DNA of 64,000 bases from Malania oleifera. Taxonomy: Eukaryota > Streptophyta > Magnoliopsida > Santalales > Ximeniaceae. The notes under the pieces were generated by a model. That model saw only the letters and a list, made by a program, of their open reading frames with translations. It made no database searches and was not told where the DNA came from. Both the position numbers and the translations under genes were made by a program. Of this stretch, positions 24,682 to 36,800 are shown in pieces. How positions within the stretch are numbered: position 1 is the first letter of the stretch; each line of letters starts with the position of its first letter. The stretch spans positions 62,739,957 through 62,803,956 of the forward strand of contig NC_080428.1 in the NCBI RefSeq assembly GCF_029873635.1, read 5' to 3'.

Positions 24682-24686
24682 CTTTG

Positions 24687-25669
24687 TTAATAAGTCTTAC
24701 TTAGGAATACTTTATTGAGCCTTTGAGTTTTGTATTGTCATTGCAATACTCGAGGAGTTCACATTGGATTTTGATTACTAAAATATTTTACAAATCATTT
24801 GCAAAATATATCTTGTGCTTATATTTGAGAAATATATATTTGGAGATATTTGCTTGAGTGTTAAAAGATCTTTGTTGCTATACCTTTGATTGAGATTATC
24901 ATTTTAACACAAAGATCAAATAAATATTTTACAAACCATTGTTGAATATCTTTTGTGGTTTATTTTGATAAAAACTTTTGTTGAGATATTTGAAATATAC
25001 TTGTGATATTTTCTAGTGCATTGTGAATGAGAATATTATTTTGACACAGATCCAATCACTTACACTCTCACGTACTGATTGCATTATTGTCATTAATTTT
25101 GAGAGTAGACACTAAGGCTACACTGAGCTTATCTTATCATGTCATTCAGTAGTGTATTGATGACATTGGTACATAATCTGCTTAGTTGAGAAACATATTT
25201 TTTGTATACAAATTTTATTGAGAAATATGTTGTATTCCAGGCAAGGCCTGCGGGGGCGGTAATCTAGCCCGGAAGGATTGTGTAGGTTGAGGTCAGCCCT
25301 GTATTAATTTGATCTATTTGTAAAGGTTGAGGTCAGCTCTGTGCTAATTGACCTGATTGTTTAGGTGTCGCTCCACCTGTTAAGTGAGCTTATAGTGGTA
25401 ATTCTTGTACTTGTTAGCCAAGGCGGGGACGTAGGTAGTTTGCCAAACCTTGATAACATCTCTAGTGTCGTCTCCTTTACTGCTTTATTATGCATGCTTG
25501 TTTAAATTTCTATTGCAATTTAAATTTCACTATATATTTACATTGATTTATTTTACATGCACTAGATTGACCTTAGGGTTGTGTAATACCGTTGTTAGTG
25601 GATTGACCTAGGGAATAAATTTTTTAAATACCAATTCACTCCCCTCTTGGGATTGCACCAAAGCTAACA
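24687..25669 (+). mobile_element. 3' LTR of the SIRE-like copia element, right part
   Basis: Continues the LTR after the CTTTG duplication. It contains TGTATTCCAGGCAAGGCCTG, AGGTGTCGCTCCACCTGTTA and GCCAAGGCGGGGACGTAGG, and ends CACCAAAGCTAACA, the inverse of the TGTT start. The last 440 bases match a second truncated copy at 27574-28057. Confidence 0.75.
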
Positions 25670-26640
25670 AGACATTATGGTTTAAGTTGTGTAAGGTCTT
25701 GGGTTTCTGTTTGGGTTGATTTAGGTTTTGGGTTGTGGGCTAAATTGGGTTTTGGGCTTAAGTTTGGTAGGCTAGACAAGTCTTAGGCTTGGTTTAGGGT
25801 TGGTCTTGGGTCTAAGTTTAGGCAGATTAGGCTACGGGGTGTTAGGCTTAGGTCTAATCGAGCCATAAGGATTGCTTTAAGTGAGATTGGACTGGGTTTA
25901 GGCTTTAGTTGAGTTAGGATAAGGGCTTGGGCAAATTGGGCTTGGAGGTTTTGCACATAAATTATGCTTAGGGTTTACGGGATTAAACTAGGTTGGGGTT
26001 AGTATAGGTCTGGTTTTGGGGTTCAGGTTTTATTGGGCCACATAGTAGGCTTGACTAGTCAATTGGCTAGGTTCAAGTTAACCTAGGTCCTCAAGTTAGT
26101 TTGACTTGGATCTGGGTCAAGTTGACACAAGTATTTAGGTTTTGTTGACTTGAGTTTGGCTCAATTTGACTCAGGTATTTGAGTTTTGTTGACCCAGGTC
26201 TGGGTCAAGATGACCCAAGTATTTGGGTTTTGTTAGGGTATTCGGATCAAGTTAGGTCATTCGAGTTAAGTTGACCCAAATTTTGGGATCAATTTATTCG
26301 GGTTCTTTAGGATTTTTGTATGGTTTTGGTTGAATTCAGGTATTCTACAGGGTGTTAGGGACCTAGCTAAAAGTGTTTTGGTTCAATCAGGGGTTTCTAG
26401 CTTAGGCCCTTTGGGATTTATGCTTTAAACCAATATAGTTAGGGTAATGTTTGAATTTATTTTCACAAATTCACTTTTCAAATGTCAATTCAAATTTTGG
26501 AATTTTTTTTCAATTTGACACTTTGACACTCTGTAATTTGACTCTTTAACACATAATTTCTTCAATCATGTATTGAAATCTAGCTTCCACCCATTATACA
26601 GGATTCATTCAATCCTATACCTAGAGCAATATATTCAATA
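25670..26640 (+). repeat. GT-rich, C-poor degenerate repeat region
   Basis: Strong strand bias: words such as TTGGGTTTTGGGCTTAGG, GGTTTAGG and GGGTCAAGTTGACC recur every 15-45 bp. A clear three-copy 44-bp tandem repeat lies inside. No gene or known element recognised. Resemblance to telomere text (TTTAGGG) is loose and not in register. Confidence 0.6.
26101..26232. repeat. Three-copy 44-bp tandem repeat
   Basis: Units 26101-26144, 26145-26188 and 26189-26232, each of the form TTGAC..GG.TC..GGTCAA then TTGAC.CA..GTATTT..GTTTTG. Unit length is exactly 44 in all three. Confidence 0.88.
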
Positions 26641-26899
26641 AAAGGAAAAATACTTAGGGTATGGGTACCTACCATTTAGGTGTTTTTAACTCCTCCTTCT
26701 CCACTGCCTCTGCCTATTGAGCTTCTCTCTGCAACCCTTTGAATCTACTCATTTCTTCTAATTTCCTCTTCAAACTCTTGCGCTAATTTCTTCTCCAATC
26801 CTTTAACTTTAGCTTCCTGCTCTATTTCTCACTCTTTCTCTTTCATTGATTTTTACCTAAAAGTTTCCAATGCCTCCTCCTCTAAATGTATTTTTTGAT

Positions 26900-26969
<70 letters not shown>

Positions 26970-27573
26970 TGTGTGTGTGTGTGTGATTTTTGCCCAAAGT
27001 CTCCAAAGGCTCTTCCTCTGAATGTCTTTTCTGTTGGCTTCTTACTCTGTGTGTGTGTGTGTGTGATTTCTACCCAAAGTCTCCAAGTCCTTTTAGTTAT
27101 AGGCTTAGAATGGGAACTAGTTCCTAAGGAACTGCAAAATGTGGCTGGCCATGGGAACCAACCACTTGGGAAAGCGATGCGTGGGGTGTGCGTGCGCGCG
27201 CGCGCGTGATTTCTACCCAAAGTCTCCAAATCCTTTTATTTATAGACCTAGCATGGAAACTAGTTCCCTAGGAACTGCAAAATGTGGTTGGCCATGGGAA
27301 CCAACCACATGGGAAAGTGATGCACGAGGAAAGGGATGACACGACTATCCCCCAAGAGCAATCATATAGAAATGGAAGTGATATAATTGAAGGTCCACAA
27401 TGGGCCTTTGACTGCCTTCAACTCCAAATTTGGGCTCCAATTTAAAAGAAAGACCCACAATGAGCATTAAATCCATATCATCTGTAAGTGCATATTTATC
27501 TGGATTGTATTGTAGTACATATATGCTTGTGTAGAAGCGCTTAAATTGTATGCAAAATTTCATATTCATTGAT
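26641..27573. repeat. (CT)n/(GT)n microsatellites and repeated GTGATTT-CCCAAAGTCTCC unit
   Basis: (CT)n at about 26904-26965 runs into (GT)n at 26967-26983. The string GTGATTT(T/C)T(G/A)CCCAAAGTCTCCAA follows a (GT)n or (CG)n tract three times (about 26983, 27063, 27207), and the last two copies continue into a shared unit with AACTAGTTCC and GGAACCAACCAC. The third tract is GCGCGCGCGCGCG. From 27335 to 27573 I see nothing recognisable. Confidence 0.8.
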
Positions 27574-28057
27574 TGTATTCCAGGCGTGGCCTGAGGGGGG
27601 GTTAATCCAGCCCGAAAGGATTGTTTGTAAAGGTTGAGGTAAGTCTTATGCTAATTGACCTGGTTGTATTAGGTGTCGCTCCACCCGTTAAGTGAGCCCA
27701 TAATGTAATCCTTGTGCTGGTAAGCCAAGGAGGGGACGTAGGTAGGATTAGTCAAACCCCGATATCATATTCGGTGTCACTTTTACATTTCCTGCATTAT
27801 ATTTTGCTTTGTGCTTGATTTAATTTCCCTACTGAATATACTGCATATCTGATTGACACTAAATTGTATCTGGTTGAGAAATACTGAAATTGTGGTGCAT
27901 GTACTGAAAATTGTTTAATATACCGTATCTACAATTTCATATATACTTGGACTACTCCTAGGAGCATTATATTGTTGCTAGATTAGTGGATTGACCTAGG
28001 GAACAAATTTTTAAATCTTCAATTCACCCCCCTCTTGGGATTACATCAAAGCTAACA
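27574..28057 (+). mobile_element. Truncated copia LTR (3' portion), second copy
   Basis: Matches 25231-25669 from TGTATTCCAGGC to the end CAAAGCTAACA, with many substitutions. The 5' part of the LTR is missing. It abuts a gypsy gag scrap at 28058. Confidence 0.75.
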
Positions 28058-28239
28058 AGCGGCATTGGGTAGAATGCCGGAGTAGGGGTGTTGTGTACTT
28101 TAGATGTGGCAAATATGGTCATATAGCCCGGGAATGTCGATAACCACGGAACAACACACCAACTCCAAATCAAAATCAGAGGAACAACTTGGTGCCTCAC
28201 AACGGCAGTGCCCCAACACGTGTTTATATGTTGGGTACA
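28058..28239 (+). pseudogene. Gypsy gag scrap with zinc knuckle
   Basis: Reads YFRCGKYGHIARECR (C-X2-C-X4-H-X4-C) then a Pro/Asn-rich stretch and RVYMLGT, the usual link from gag knuckle to protease. It is cut at 28239 by a solo LTR and resumes at 29910. Upstream gag is lost at the copia LTR junction. Confidence 0.75.
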
Positions 28240-29909
28240 TGTAATGACCCAGAGAATTTATAATATTTAAATAATAAAAGAAAGTGAGAAAAGGAAATAA
28301 AGGGGGGCACCACAGGTTTTCGCGTTCGTCGACGACACAGCATATTGGACTCGTCGACGAGGGTGTAATTTGTCGATGAGAAAATACTGAGAGGGGTTTT
28401 GGGTGATTCTGAATTTCGTCGACGAGAAGAGAGTTCGTCAATGAAGGTCAGTGTATAAATAGGTCAAATCTTCATTTTTGGCCGAAAACTCAAGCACAAC
28501 TCTCATTTTCTCTCTCCTCTTCGGTTCCCCTCACTTCTCTCTAGCTTTGTGGTTCCGTTCTTTGCTAGATCGACGATCCGAAGCCACCACGACACTCTTG
28601 GGGAAGTTATCTACAAATCTGTTGGAGAGGATCGTCGGTGGGTCGAGTTTGGAATTCATTCCAAATTCAGGATAAGGCTTTCTACTCAATATTTGACTTC
28701 TTGACAGTTGTAGATAGCGTAGTATGCGTAGAAATACTAAAGTTTAGTTATGGGAAATATTGTTTTCAGGGTGTTGACCAAGGAACCCAACAGGTGTTGA
28801 GTTGATTGTTTTAGAGGCTTTTTCAGGAATCAGGTAACGGGATAAACTAAGCTAGTTATTTTATGAAAATGTATGTATGTTGTTACAACATTTGATTACA
28901 GGAAAATAAATATATATTTATATATATTTTATGTTTGAGAAATACTGCTGTAAAAGATGATATGTTTTAATATGTATGAAATATATTTCGTGTGGCATGA
29001 GTATAAATTATAATGAAATACTGTTTGCTGGGAATATGATGAAGATATGAATTTTTATAATGTGAAAAATCGGCGTACAGGCCGAGATTTTTATATGATT
29101 TGCCGGTGTACTAGCCGAGCTATGGATATGGATGGTCGATGTGGTTTTAAGAAGTGTGAGTGCCCCTGGTGTATGGACCAGGTCTAATAGACCCATCAGA
29201 CTTACAGACTGTACTGTTGACTTGGCCAACCATTGTCAAGTCCTGCTTTCGGGCCACACAACCCAGTCATGTGGGGATAATACATGACAACAGCCAGTTA
29301 ACCTACTAGGATTGTTTTCGTATTATATTATATAAGATGAATTATGTTTATGAAAATCCTGTATGTTCTGCCATGATATGAGAATATATGTTTCCCGGAT
29401 ATGATACAGATAGTTATACTGATATGTTTATGTATGATTATATATAGAACATAGAAATACACATGTTGCCACACACTAGTATTGGTTTATTTTCCTTACT
29501 GAGAGGTGTCTTACCCCAAAATTTTATAAACATTTCAAGAGCCCCTGATAGGAGAGCGGGTAAAGTTTCGCTGATTTAGTACTGTTGATCTGCCCTCTTT
29601 GAAGGGTAAGTTTTGGTAGGGACAGATGAATTTTGTGGGAAATGTCCCTAGGACTTTCATTTTGGGATGTATATACCTAAATACAATGGATGTGGTAACT
29701 CTAGTATTGAGATGGATGGTATTATGTGTATGATATTATGAGATGCTTATGATTTTATGTTTCCTACTGTTTAGACTTCCGTTATGTGTTTTTGTTTTAT
29801 CCCTGGTACCCACGAGTTCAAGTTGATCATGATCTATTGGATTTATTATACCGATTTGTATTATTTAAGGAAAAGGAAAAAATGTGTGAAAATTAAGCAA
29901 GTCGTTACA
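28240..29909 (+). mobile_element. Solo LTR of the gypsy family, TSD GTACA
   Basis: TGTAATGACCC to GTCGTTACA, flanked by GTACA on both sides (28235-28239 and 29910-29914). Contains four or five CGTCGACGA-like sites (28325-28445), TATAAATA (28454-28461), the GATCCGAAGCCACCACGACA block (28573-28592) and CTGAGAGGTGTCTTACCCC (29499-29517). About 1.67 kb, the shortest complete LTR copy here. Confidence 0.92.
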
Positions 29910-30112
29910 GTACACCTGAGGAGGATAACACTAAAGACACAGGTAATATGTCTATGTTAGCATGAGTATCAATTTTTTTTTGACTTTGCATGATTCGATG
30001 TTGCATATATTTGAATTGATTGAAAGGTATGAATATGGTTAGTTAACTTTTTAGTGGTGAAAATGAGCGATTAACGAATTTCGAGAACAAAAATCTTTTA
30101 AGTAGGGGAGAA
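29910..30112 (+). pseudogene. Remnant of gypsy protease leader joined to the element's 3' end
   Basis: Begins with the duplicated GTACA and CCTGAGGAGGATAACACTAAAGACACAGG in gag-protease frame, then soon becomes the terminal TTTCGAGAACAAAAATCTTT plus polypurine AAGTAGGGGAGAA (30100-30112). Almost all of pol is deleted. Confidence 0.7.
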
Positions 30113-32272
30113 TGTAACAACCCGAAAAATTTTAACTATTTAAAATAATAAGAAAGATAATAAAAGGAAAAGGGGAAATAGAAGAAAGGGAAAAGAAATT
30201 TTAAAGGGTAATAAGCAGACACTCATCGACGAACTTGATTTTCTCGTCGATGAGTTATCTTCTAAGTCTCGTCGCCGAGTATGCATGTCTCGTCAATGAG
30301 GGTTTCCTGAGAGAGGGTCTCATATTTCTGAATTTCATCGACAAGCTCCCGATTTTGTCCACGAATTGTGTTCTTGGGCTCGTCGACGAGACATCTAGTT
30401 GCCTATAAATAGGCAAAAATCAGAATTTCAGTGAAGGATTTCATTTTTCTTCTATTTCTCTCTCTAAAAATGGCTCCTTTATCTTCTTTCTTTGAAACCG
30501 ACCCGATTTTAACCCGATTTAACGATCGGAAGCTACCACGAGACTCTTGGGAAGATTCTCTACTGCATAGGCGGAGTAGAATTTTGATTTGAGAAGCTTG
30601 GAAAACATCCCAAAATCAGGATAAGTGAGATATTTTAGGGTTTTATTATTATTTTGAAATATATGGAACATAAGAAACATTAAATGAGTGTTGTTTTAAG
30701 ATTTGAGTAAGTTGGAATTTTTGGAATACAAGGTCTCGTGTTTGTTTGATTTTAGGCAGAATCTCGAGGAACAGGTAAGGGGAAATATTTTATAACAACA
30801 TTTTTATTAATTTTAAACCAGCTAATTTTGGGTATAAATTCTATATATTTAGGTATAATTTACTGAACAGTACATGCATTGAAAATACCGTTTTTGATTA
30901 TATAATATCTTGGGGAAAAATCGTGTGGCATGAAAACAACTTTGATAATTAAATGGTTGCGGGATTTGCTTGATTTTGACTGATGTTTGCTTGTGGATAC
31001 GGTTTGAATTGTGGATACTATTTGAATTGTGGATTCTGTTTGTTTGTGGATACTGTTTGGACGATTGAATACTGTGAATGGAAATGCATTGATGTGTTGA
31101 CCTGTACTGGATATGTATTGTGATGTGGTTCATGTAAATTGCGATATAATGTTGGCAGTGGTATGAGGAGGTCATTATATGAGCATTTATATTGGGGGGT
31201 AAAACATTGGCAGTGGTATGATGATTTTGTTTTACCTATTTACCATGAATAGGGTGGTATGTGTTGTAATCTGTGTGATGATTAGTCTTAAGTGGACCCT
31301 ACAACCTATGTGGTTGATTAGTTCTGTGTGGACATGTATATTATGTGTATGATAGTCTTGTGTGGACTAGTCCTGTGTGGACGTTGCATTCTATGTGGAT
31401 ATGAACGTTGTGTGGGTGTGAGTGAAAACTGTACAAATTATCCTGTGTGGATTGGTTGTAGTATGCGTATATGTGTGGAACTTTATGAAATGATGACATT
31501 GGATATGTGTAATTTTAATTACATGAGTATTTATGGTAAAGTTAAATTCTCCACCCGAGGGCTTGCTAAGGAAGACAAGTACTCTGGTAATTGTTTGTGG
31601 ATACTAGAGTAGAGGGAAGCCACTTGTATGGACGGGTGACCTTCCCTATTCTCGGAAACTTTACTTGGATACATAACTCGAGAGCTTACTGAAAAATGTG
31701 AGTGCCCTGGTGTGAGCACTAGAGCAGAAGAAATCTACTTGTATGAGCGGGTAGACTTCCCTATTCTTGAAAATTATCAGTAAAAATAATTATATTTGTG
31801 TGTATGTGATTGGGAGACAGAAAAGCCAACAATGATGTGATTATGAATGCGTTTTCTTGGCTGCTACGGATAGTGAAATACAATTGTATATATATTTTGT
31901 AATTGTATTAAACACTTCAGCCACAAGCTGTTGTAACTTATTTCTTCCTCACTGAGAGGTGTCTCACCCCGACGATTATTTAATCTTTTGAGGTCTTCCA
32001 GGTGATCAAACTTAGATAATTCCAAGGCGGGGTTAGTTTTTGTGAGTGGATACCAGAACATATATGTGTTTAGTTTTATGTTTAATATATTTTTATACTG
32101 GTTATGTAATATGAAGAATAAGATTGTATTTTATGGGTCTACATATGTAAATATAGAATTTTGGTATTTTGTTTGAGGTTATTTAATTAATTCTACTGCG
32201 TAAATGGCATCAGAGACGTATGATTGGTCTCATAACACTCCAAGCCCCACGTGGCGGGTCCGGGGTGTTACA
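30113..32272 (+). mobile_element. 3' LTR of the collapsed gypsy element
   Basis: TGTAACAACCCG to GGGGTGTTACA, preceded by a polypurine tract. It carries the palindrome array (30222-30392), TATAAATA (30404-30411), ACGATCGGAAGCTACCACGA (30522-30541), and CTGAGAGGTGTCTCACCCC (31951-31969). Internal lineage-specific repeats: about four 17-18 bp units around TTTGAATTGTGGATAC (30985-31075) and a 123-bp duplication starting at 31556 and 31679. Confidence 0.85.
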
Positions 32273-33720
32273 AAATTACCATAAGTGGTTAGTCGACCAT
32301 CCTATGAAATTTTTATTTATCTCTTATTTTTTCTTGAGAAATTGATTTCTTTAGTTAGGTTGTTATTTGTTTAGTCAAAGAATGACTATCAACAAACAAG
32401 CCTAAACAAAGCTAAAAATCTAAGATACTGACACAATAGAAGGACAATTTTGGTTTGCTATTTATGTGACCATGAATAGAAATCTATCTCTACCTAAAGA
32501 TTATCCTTGTACTGATGGCTTCCATACCAAATCAAGGGAACGAGGATGTACTTTATATGATCATGAGCCACCCATGCCAACTGTATTAGGAGAATAAGCA
32601 CTATATCCAAAAGGCTAGTTATAGGAGTGACATAGTCCATCAAATGTAGTGGCGACCAGTGGAAATTTATGCTCAGAATGCCACCAAAGAAGTACTCAAC
32701 CTTGCACTCCACGACCTCCTAACATCATAGGGACAAAACGATAAATTAGTTAATTACTCAAAACGCCCATAACAACATCCTTCAATAACCATAAAGTGGT
32801 AGCAAAATCGATGTCAAAGTAGAATCAATTATTTTACTATTTATTACCTTATTTACATTTTTAAATACAACACAATATAATATATAATAATTGTGATTGA
32901 GCAAATGATATATAAATAATAACGAACAAAACCACACATATAAGAAGGTTGTAATAAAGTCAAAATAATTCTAATCAAATCAAAACCTCTCTCTCTCTCT
33001 CAATATTTCTAATAACTATTTTTAGTCATTGAAAATAACAATAGTAATATTAACAACGACAATACTATATAATTTATTTTTAAAATATCAAAGATATTAT
33101 TTTTTATTATACTCTATTATGATTTATTAATATGTGACTTTGTTACACACAAACATGTTCTATTAGTACAATCACCAATTTGACACAATAATTTATCTAA
33201 TTCAATCAACTCCTTCATTATATAGGTTAGTCATTGGTTCAAATTTGTAAACCATGGATCATATTCACAACAATAATGAAAAAACAAATTTATAATTGAA
33301 ATACTACCAAGCAATAGTAAGAACAAACTCTTAATAAAAAATACTATATTAACGCACCTAAGACTTGTACTGTAACTCCTAATTAAAAATGTTATAAACT
33401 CTCCTAAGACCCATATTGTGACGGACAAACTCACATTATAATCGTTACAATATTAGTATTTTATTTAAAACTTTTAACTAATATTTTTGTTATATGAATA
33501 CACACAAATTTTATTTTCAAAATTTAGAAAATTAAATAAGAATAGTTGAGAGTAAAATGAAGAAAAAAAATAAAATATTTGAAAATCTGAATTATAAATA
33601 ATTTGATTCATAATATATTAAATTTTATAACGATTATTTTCACAATAAAAATGTTAAAATGGATTATTTATATAATATAATATAAATATAAGTATAAATA
33701 ATAAAATGCAATTTATACCA
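32273..33720. other. AT-rich intergenic DNA upstream of SF3B2
   Basis: No coding frame of interest and no transposon recognised. Strongly AT-rich from about 32750 to 33710, with a short (CT)n at 32987-33000. Confidence 0.6.
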
Positions 33721-33873
33721 TAGCCACGTGTCTACAATATATACCCGCCTAGCTCCCCTTTTTCCCATCCTCTGCCCTCTCTCTCTCTCTCGAAGCCCCG
33801 TAACCCAGAGATAGAACCAAACTAACTATCATCGAAGGTTCCTTTTCTTCGATTTCCGTCGACGAAGCCGACG
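33721..33873 (+). promoter_or_regulatory. SF3B2 core promoter and 5' leader
   Basis: A CACGTG G-box core (33725-33730), then a TATA-like ATATATA (33737-33743), a base-composition switch from AT-rich to C-rich, and a (CT)n pyrimidine patch (33778-33792). Plant housekeeping promoters often combine a weak TATA with a pyrimidine patch at the start site, so transcription probably begins near 33765-33795. The leader to the ATG is then about 80-110 bases. Exact start inferred. Confidence 0.55.
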
Positions 33874-36800
33874 ATGACAGCAGATACTCTTCCGTACCCC
33901 AACGGAGTCATCTTCAACGGGGATCTGAACCCTAACCCTACCGCCGGGAAAAAATCGCGGGAGAGCGAACGGCGTCGTCGAAGGCGGAAGCAGAAGAAGA
34001 ACCAGAAGGCCTCGCAGGCGGCGGAAGCCGCTTCCTCCGCCGCCGATGACAGCGGGGACGAGGAAAACACCGCCGCTGCCGCCAAGGAGGGCGCTGATCC
34101 GCAGCAGGTAGTTCCTCGCTAGCTCTCTTATCTTGCTGAACTGGCTGTTCATTCTAGGGTTTCTGTTGATTACTTTGTTTTGGTTGCGATTTGATTAGGA
34201 GTAATTGGAACTGATATTGATTCAAAGGTTATTTTTTCAGTTTAAGCCGTAGATCCTTTAGGAAGTAGGGTTTTGTATTGAATTTTTCTATGCGCTTTGG
34301 GTATTTAGCTGTATTATCTTGGCGCAGTGTCTGGTTATGCTCTAGAGGTTGCTTTGTTAACTAGGAGAGGGCGAAAAAATGTGAACAAAGCATTGAAACC
34401 TTGTATCTTATTCAACTCATTGTTGCGCAATTATTTGACTGAGTTGAGTTTTTATTTTATAATTAATCAGCTAAATGCGTGAAAGTGTTTATATTTTTGG
34501 AAATTATAGGTGGTAGAACAAGTTGAAATCGAATATGTTCCTGAGAAAGCAGATCTAGAAGGTGCTTTGGCCGTGGAATTTAGTAAGGTTCTGGAGAAAT
34601 TCAGTTCCCTTGAAACTATTGGCTCTGAGGTGAAAGGAAAAATTTTCTTATCTATTTAGTATATAACACATTTTGATTGATTTGGCTTGGGAAAAGTGTC
34701 ACATGATGCACGTGTTTTGGCATTAATTCAGGAGATTGATAAAAAAGGTGAGACTGATGCAAATGCAGCATCCAATAAAAAGACCGATTCGGATTCAGAT
34801 GAGGAAGAACAAGACATCCAAACTAAAGAGAGAAGCGTCTCAAATAAGAAGAAAAAGGTTTGCTCTTTCTTTTTTCTTTTTAGTAAGTTTTATTGATGTT
34901 GTCCTCAATGTCTTTGTTATTTTGGGCCTTGTGGCTTCCATTGCTAAAGAGTCTTGCTGTCTTTTCCTCAGCTCCAACGACGGATGAAGATTGCTGAACT
35001 CAAACAGATTTGCGCTAGACCTGATGTAGTTGAGGTTGGGATAAGTGATTGATGGCCTTATGTTTTGCAATTGTTTTTTGTTCATAGTATTTCTGTTCTC
35101 ATGGTTTCAATTTGACATTATTTAGCTTGGATTTGGAAGAGGTTAGCCAATGCCTAGCATTCCATTTCTTCTTTCCCTTCCCCCTTCTCTTTCTTTCCTT
35201 TTGTTTGTGTGTTCCCCCTATTGTGAATCTTGTCACATCAGTTATGAATATGTGGGTTTTTCTCTCTCTTGGATTAGAATATCTACTAAACTCCTTAATT
35301 TTTAGTTAGAAAATAATATGTTTGAATCGAAGAGCATAACATGTGCATGTGATTGTTGTAGGCTTTTGCAAGTTGTAATTGACAAATTTAACCTAATAGT
35401 TGTGGTAGTTTATGCATTTTCTTTTCAACTATGAAGTAGCCCACTGGACATTGCTTAGGGGGGCTGCTGGAGATGGGCTGCTGAAAAAACCTAATGAAAA
35501 GAGGTGTTTAATTGCATCAGGGGTGATCACCAATGCCTAGAATCTGTAGATGTATAATTCTCAACTCTTTTTTTTTTCCTTTTAGAGTACGAAGACATGG
35601 ATATGAAGATAAAAATGAGTCTGGTGGTATGATTTTAGTCTTTGCCATGCCATATGATCTTATAGCAACAAATACGTGATTTAAGAAGAAAGAATACTTA
35701 ACAGCCTTGAAGAGCAGACAAAATAAAAATTAAATAGATTTTTTCTTGACTAGACTACGAGGGTAGATCTTTCATCATGTGAGGATTGCAACACGATTTT
35801 GGGTGAAAATTTAAGCATACAACATGTAGTGTTAGTTTTATACATGCTTTAAGAAAGGAAGAGAAAGCGTAACATAGATCAATTTAAGAGCACTAGATGG
35901 TGGAATCTATGGGAGAAAATATAATAAAATTTAAAGATAAAATGATAAAAAGAAGATGATTAGGCAGTAAGAGATAACATTGATGAAGACGCTCTTTGGA
36001 GTAGGATAGCTAGTTCTTTCAAAGAGATCGCAAGGAGGTTTTAGGTGAATGTAGAGGAATATGCATGCTAGTAAAGAGAGTTGGTGCTGGGTCAAGATGT
36101 CTAAAAAGTGGACAAAGAATTTGGTTTAGACTTGGCAAAGTAGAAACATTGAAAGCTTGAAAAAGGTTAAATAGGCAAGAAAAGGTACTGAAAAAAAAGG
36201 TTGTTAGTGAATCTAAACATTGCGTATCATATAATTTATATAGATACTAAAAAGGGTTAAACTATATATTTGAAACTTGCTAGAGCTTGTATCATATAAT
36301 GTATATAAATACTAAATAAGGGTTAAACAACGTACTTGAACTTGCTAGAGCTAGAGAAAGAGTAGAGACTTAGTATTATCCAATATATGCAAAATGGGGA
36401 CAATAGTATTTTGGTTAAAGAAGAAGATATATAAGAAAGATAGCAAACTCATGTTAATATGCTATTTAATTAAAACCAAGAAGGCTTAAACTTAAAGTTG
36501 ATAAATGAGGAAAAAGGCTATAAATTTGCAAAACTAGAGTCAATTAAGTTGCATTAAAGAAGTTGAAAAATGAAAAAGCTCAGAGGATTGGATGACATGC
36601 CCATTGAAGTTTGGAAATGCTTAGATTATAATGGAATAATATGGTTAGCTAACTATTGTGGAGTTAAACTTGTACAACGAAGCTTTTGGAAAGGGCTTTT
36701 GAACAAAGACTAATGTTAATAACATCAATTTGGTTTTATTCCTAAGAGATAAACTAAAGAAGCGATATTTATTTTAATCCGATCATGGAAAATTTTAGGG

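Noticed and set aside
25670..26100. Interstitial telomere repeat.
   Set aside because: TTTAGGG-like words are scattered and out of register; no run of perfect units.
26882..27229. Overlapping ORFs with Ser-Leu and Arg-Glu runs.
   Set aside because: Translations of (CT)n and (GT)n microsatellites.
33858..33873. CGTCGACGAAGCCGACG just before the SF3B2 start codon resembles the LTR palindrome.
   Set aside because: A single site in a C/G-rich leader, no array and no other LTR text; chance is likely.
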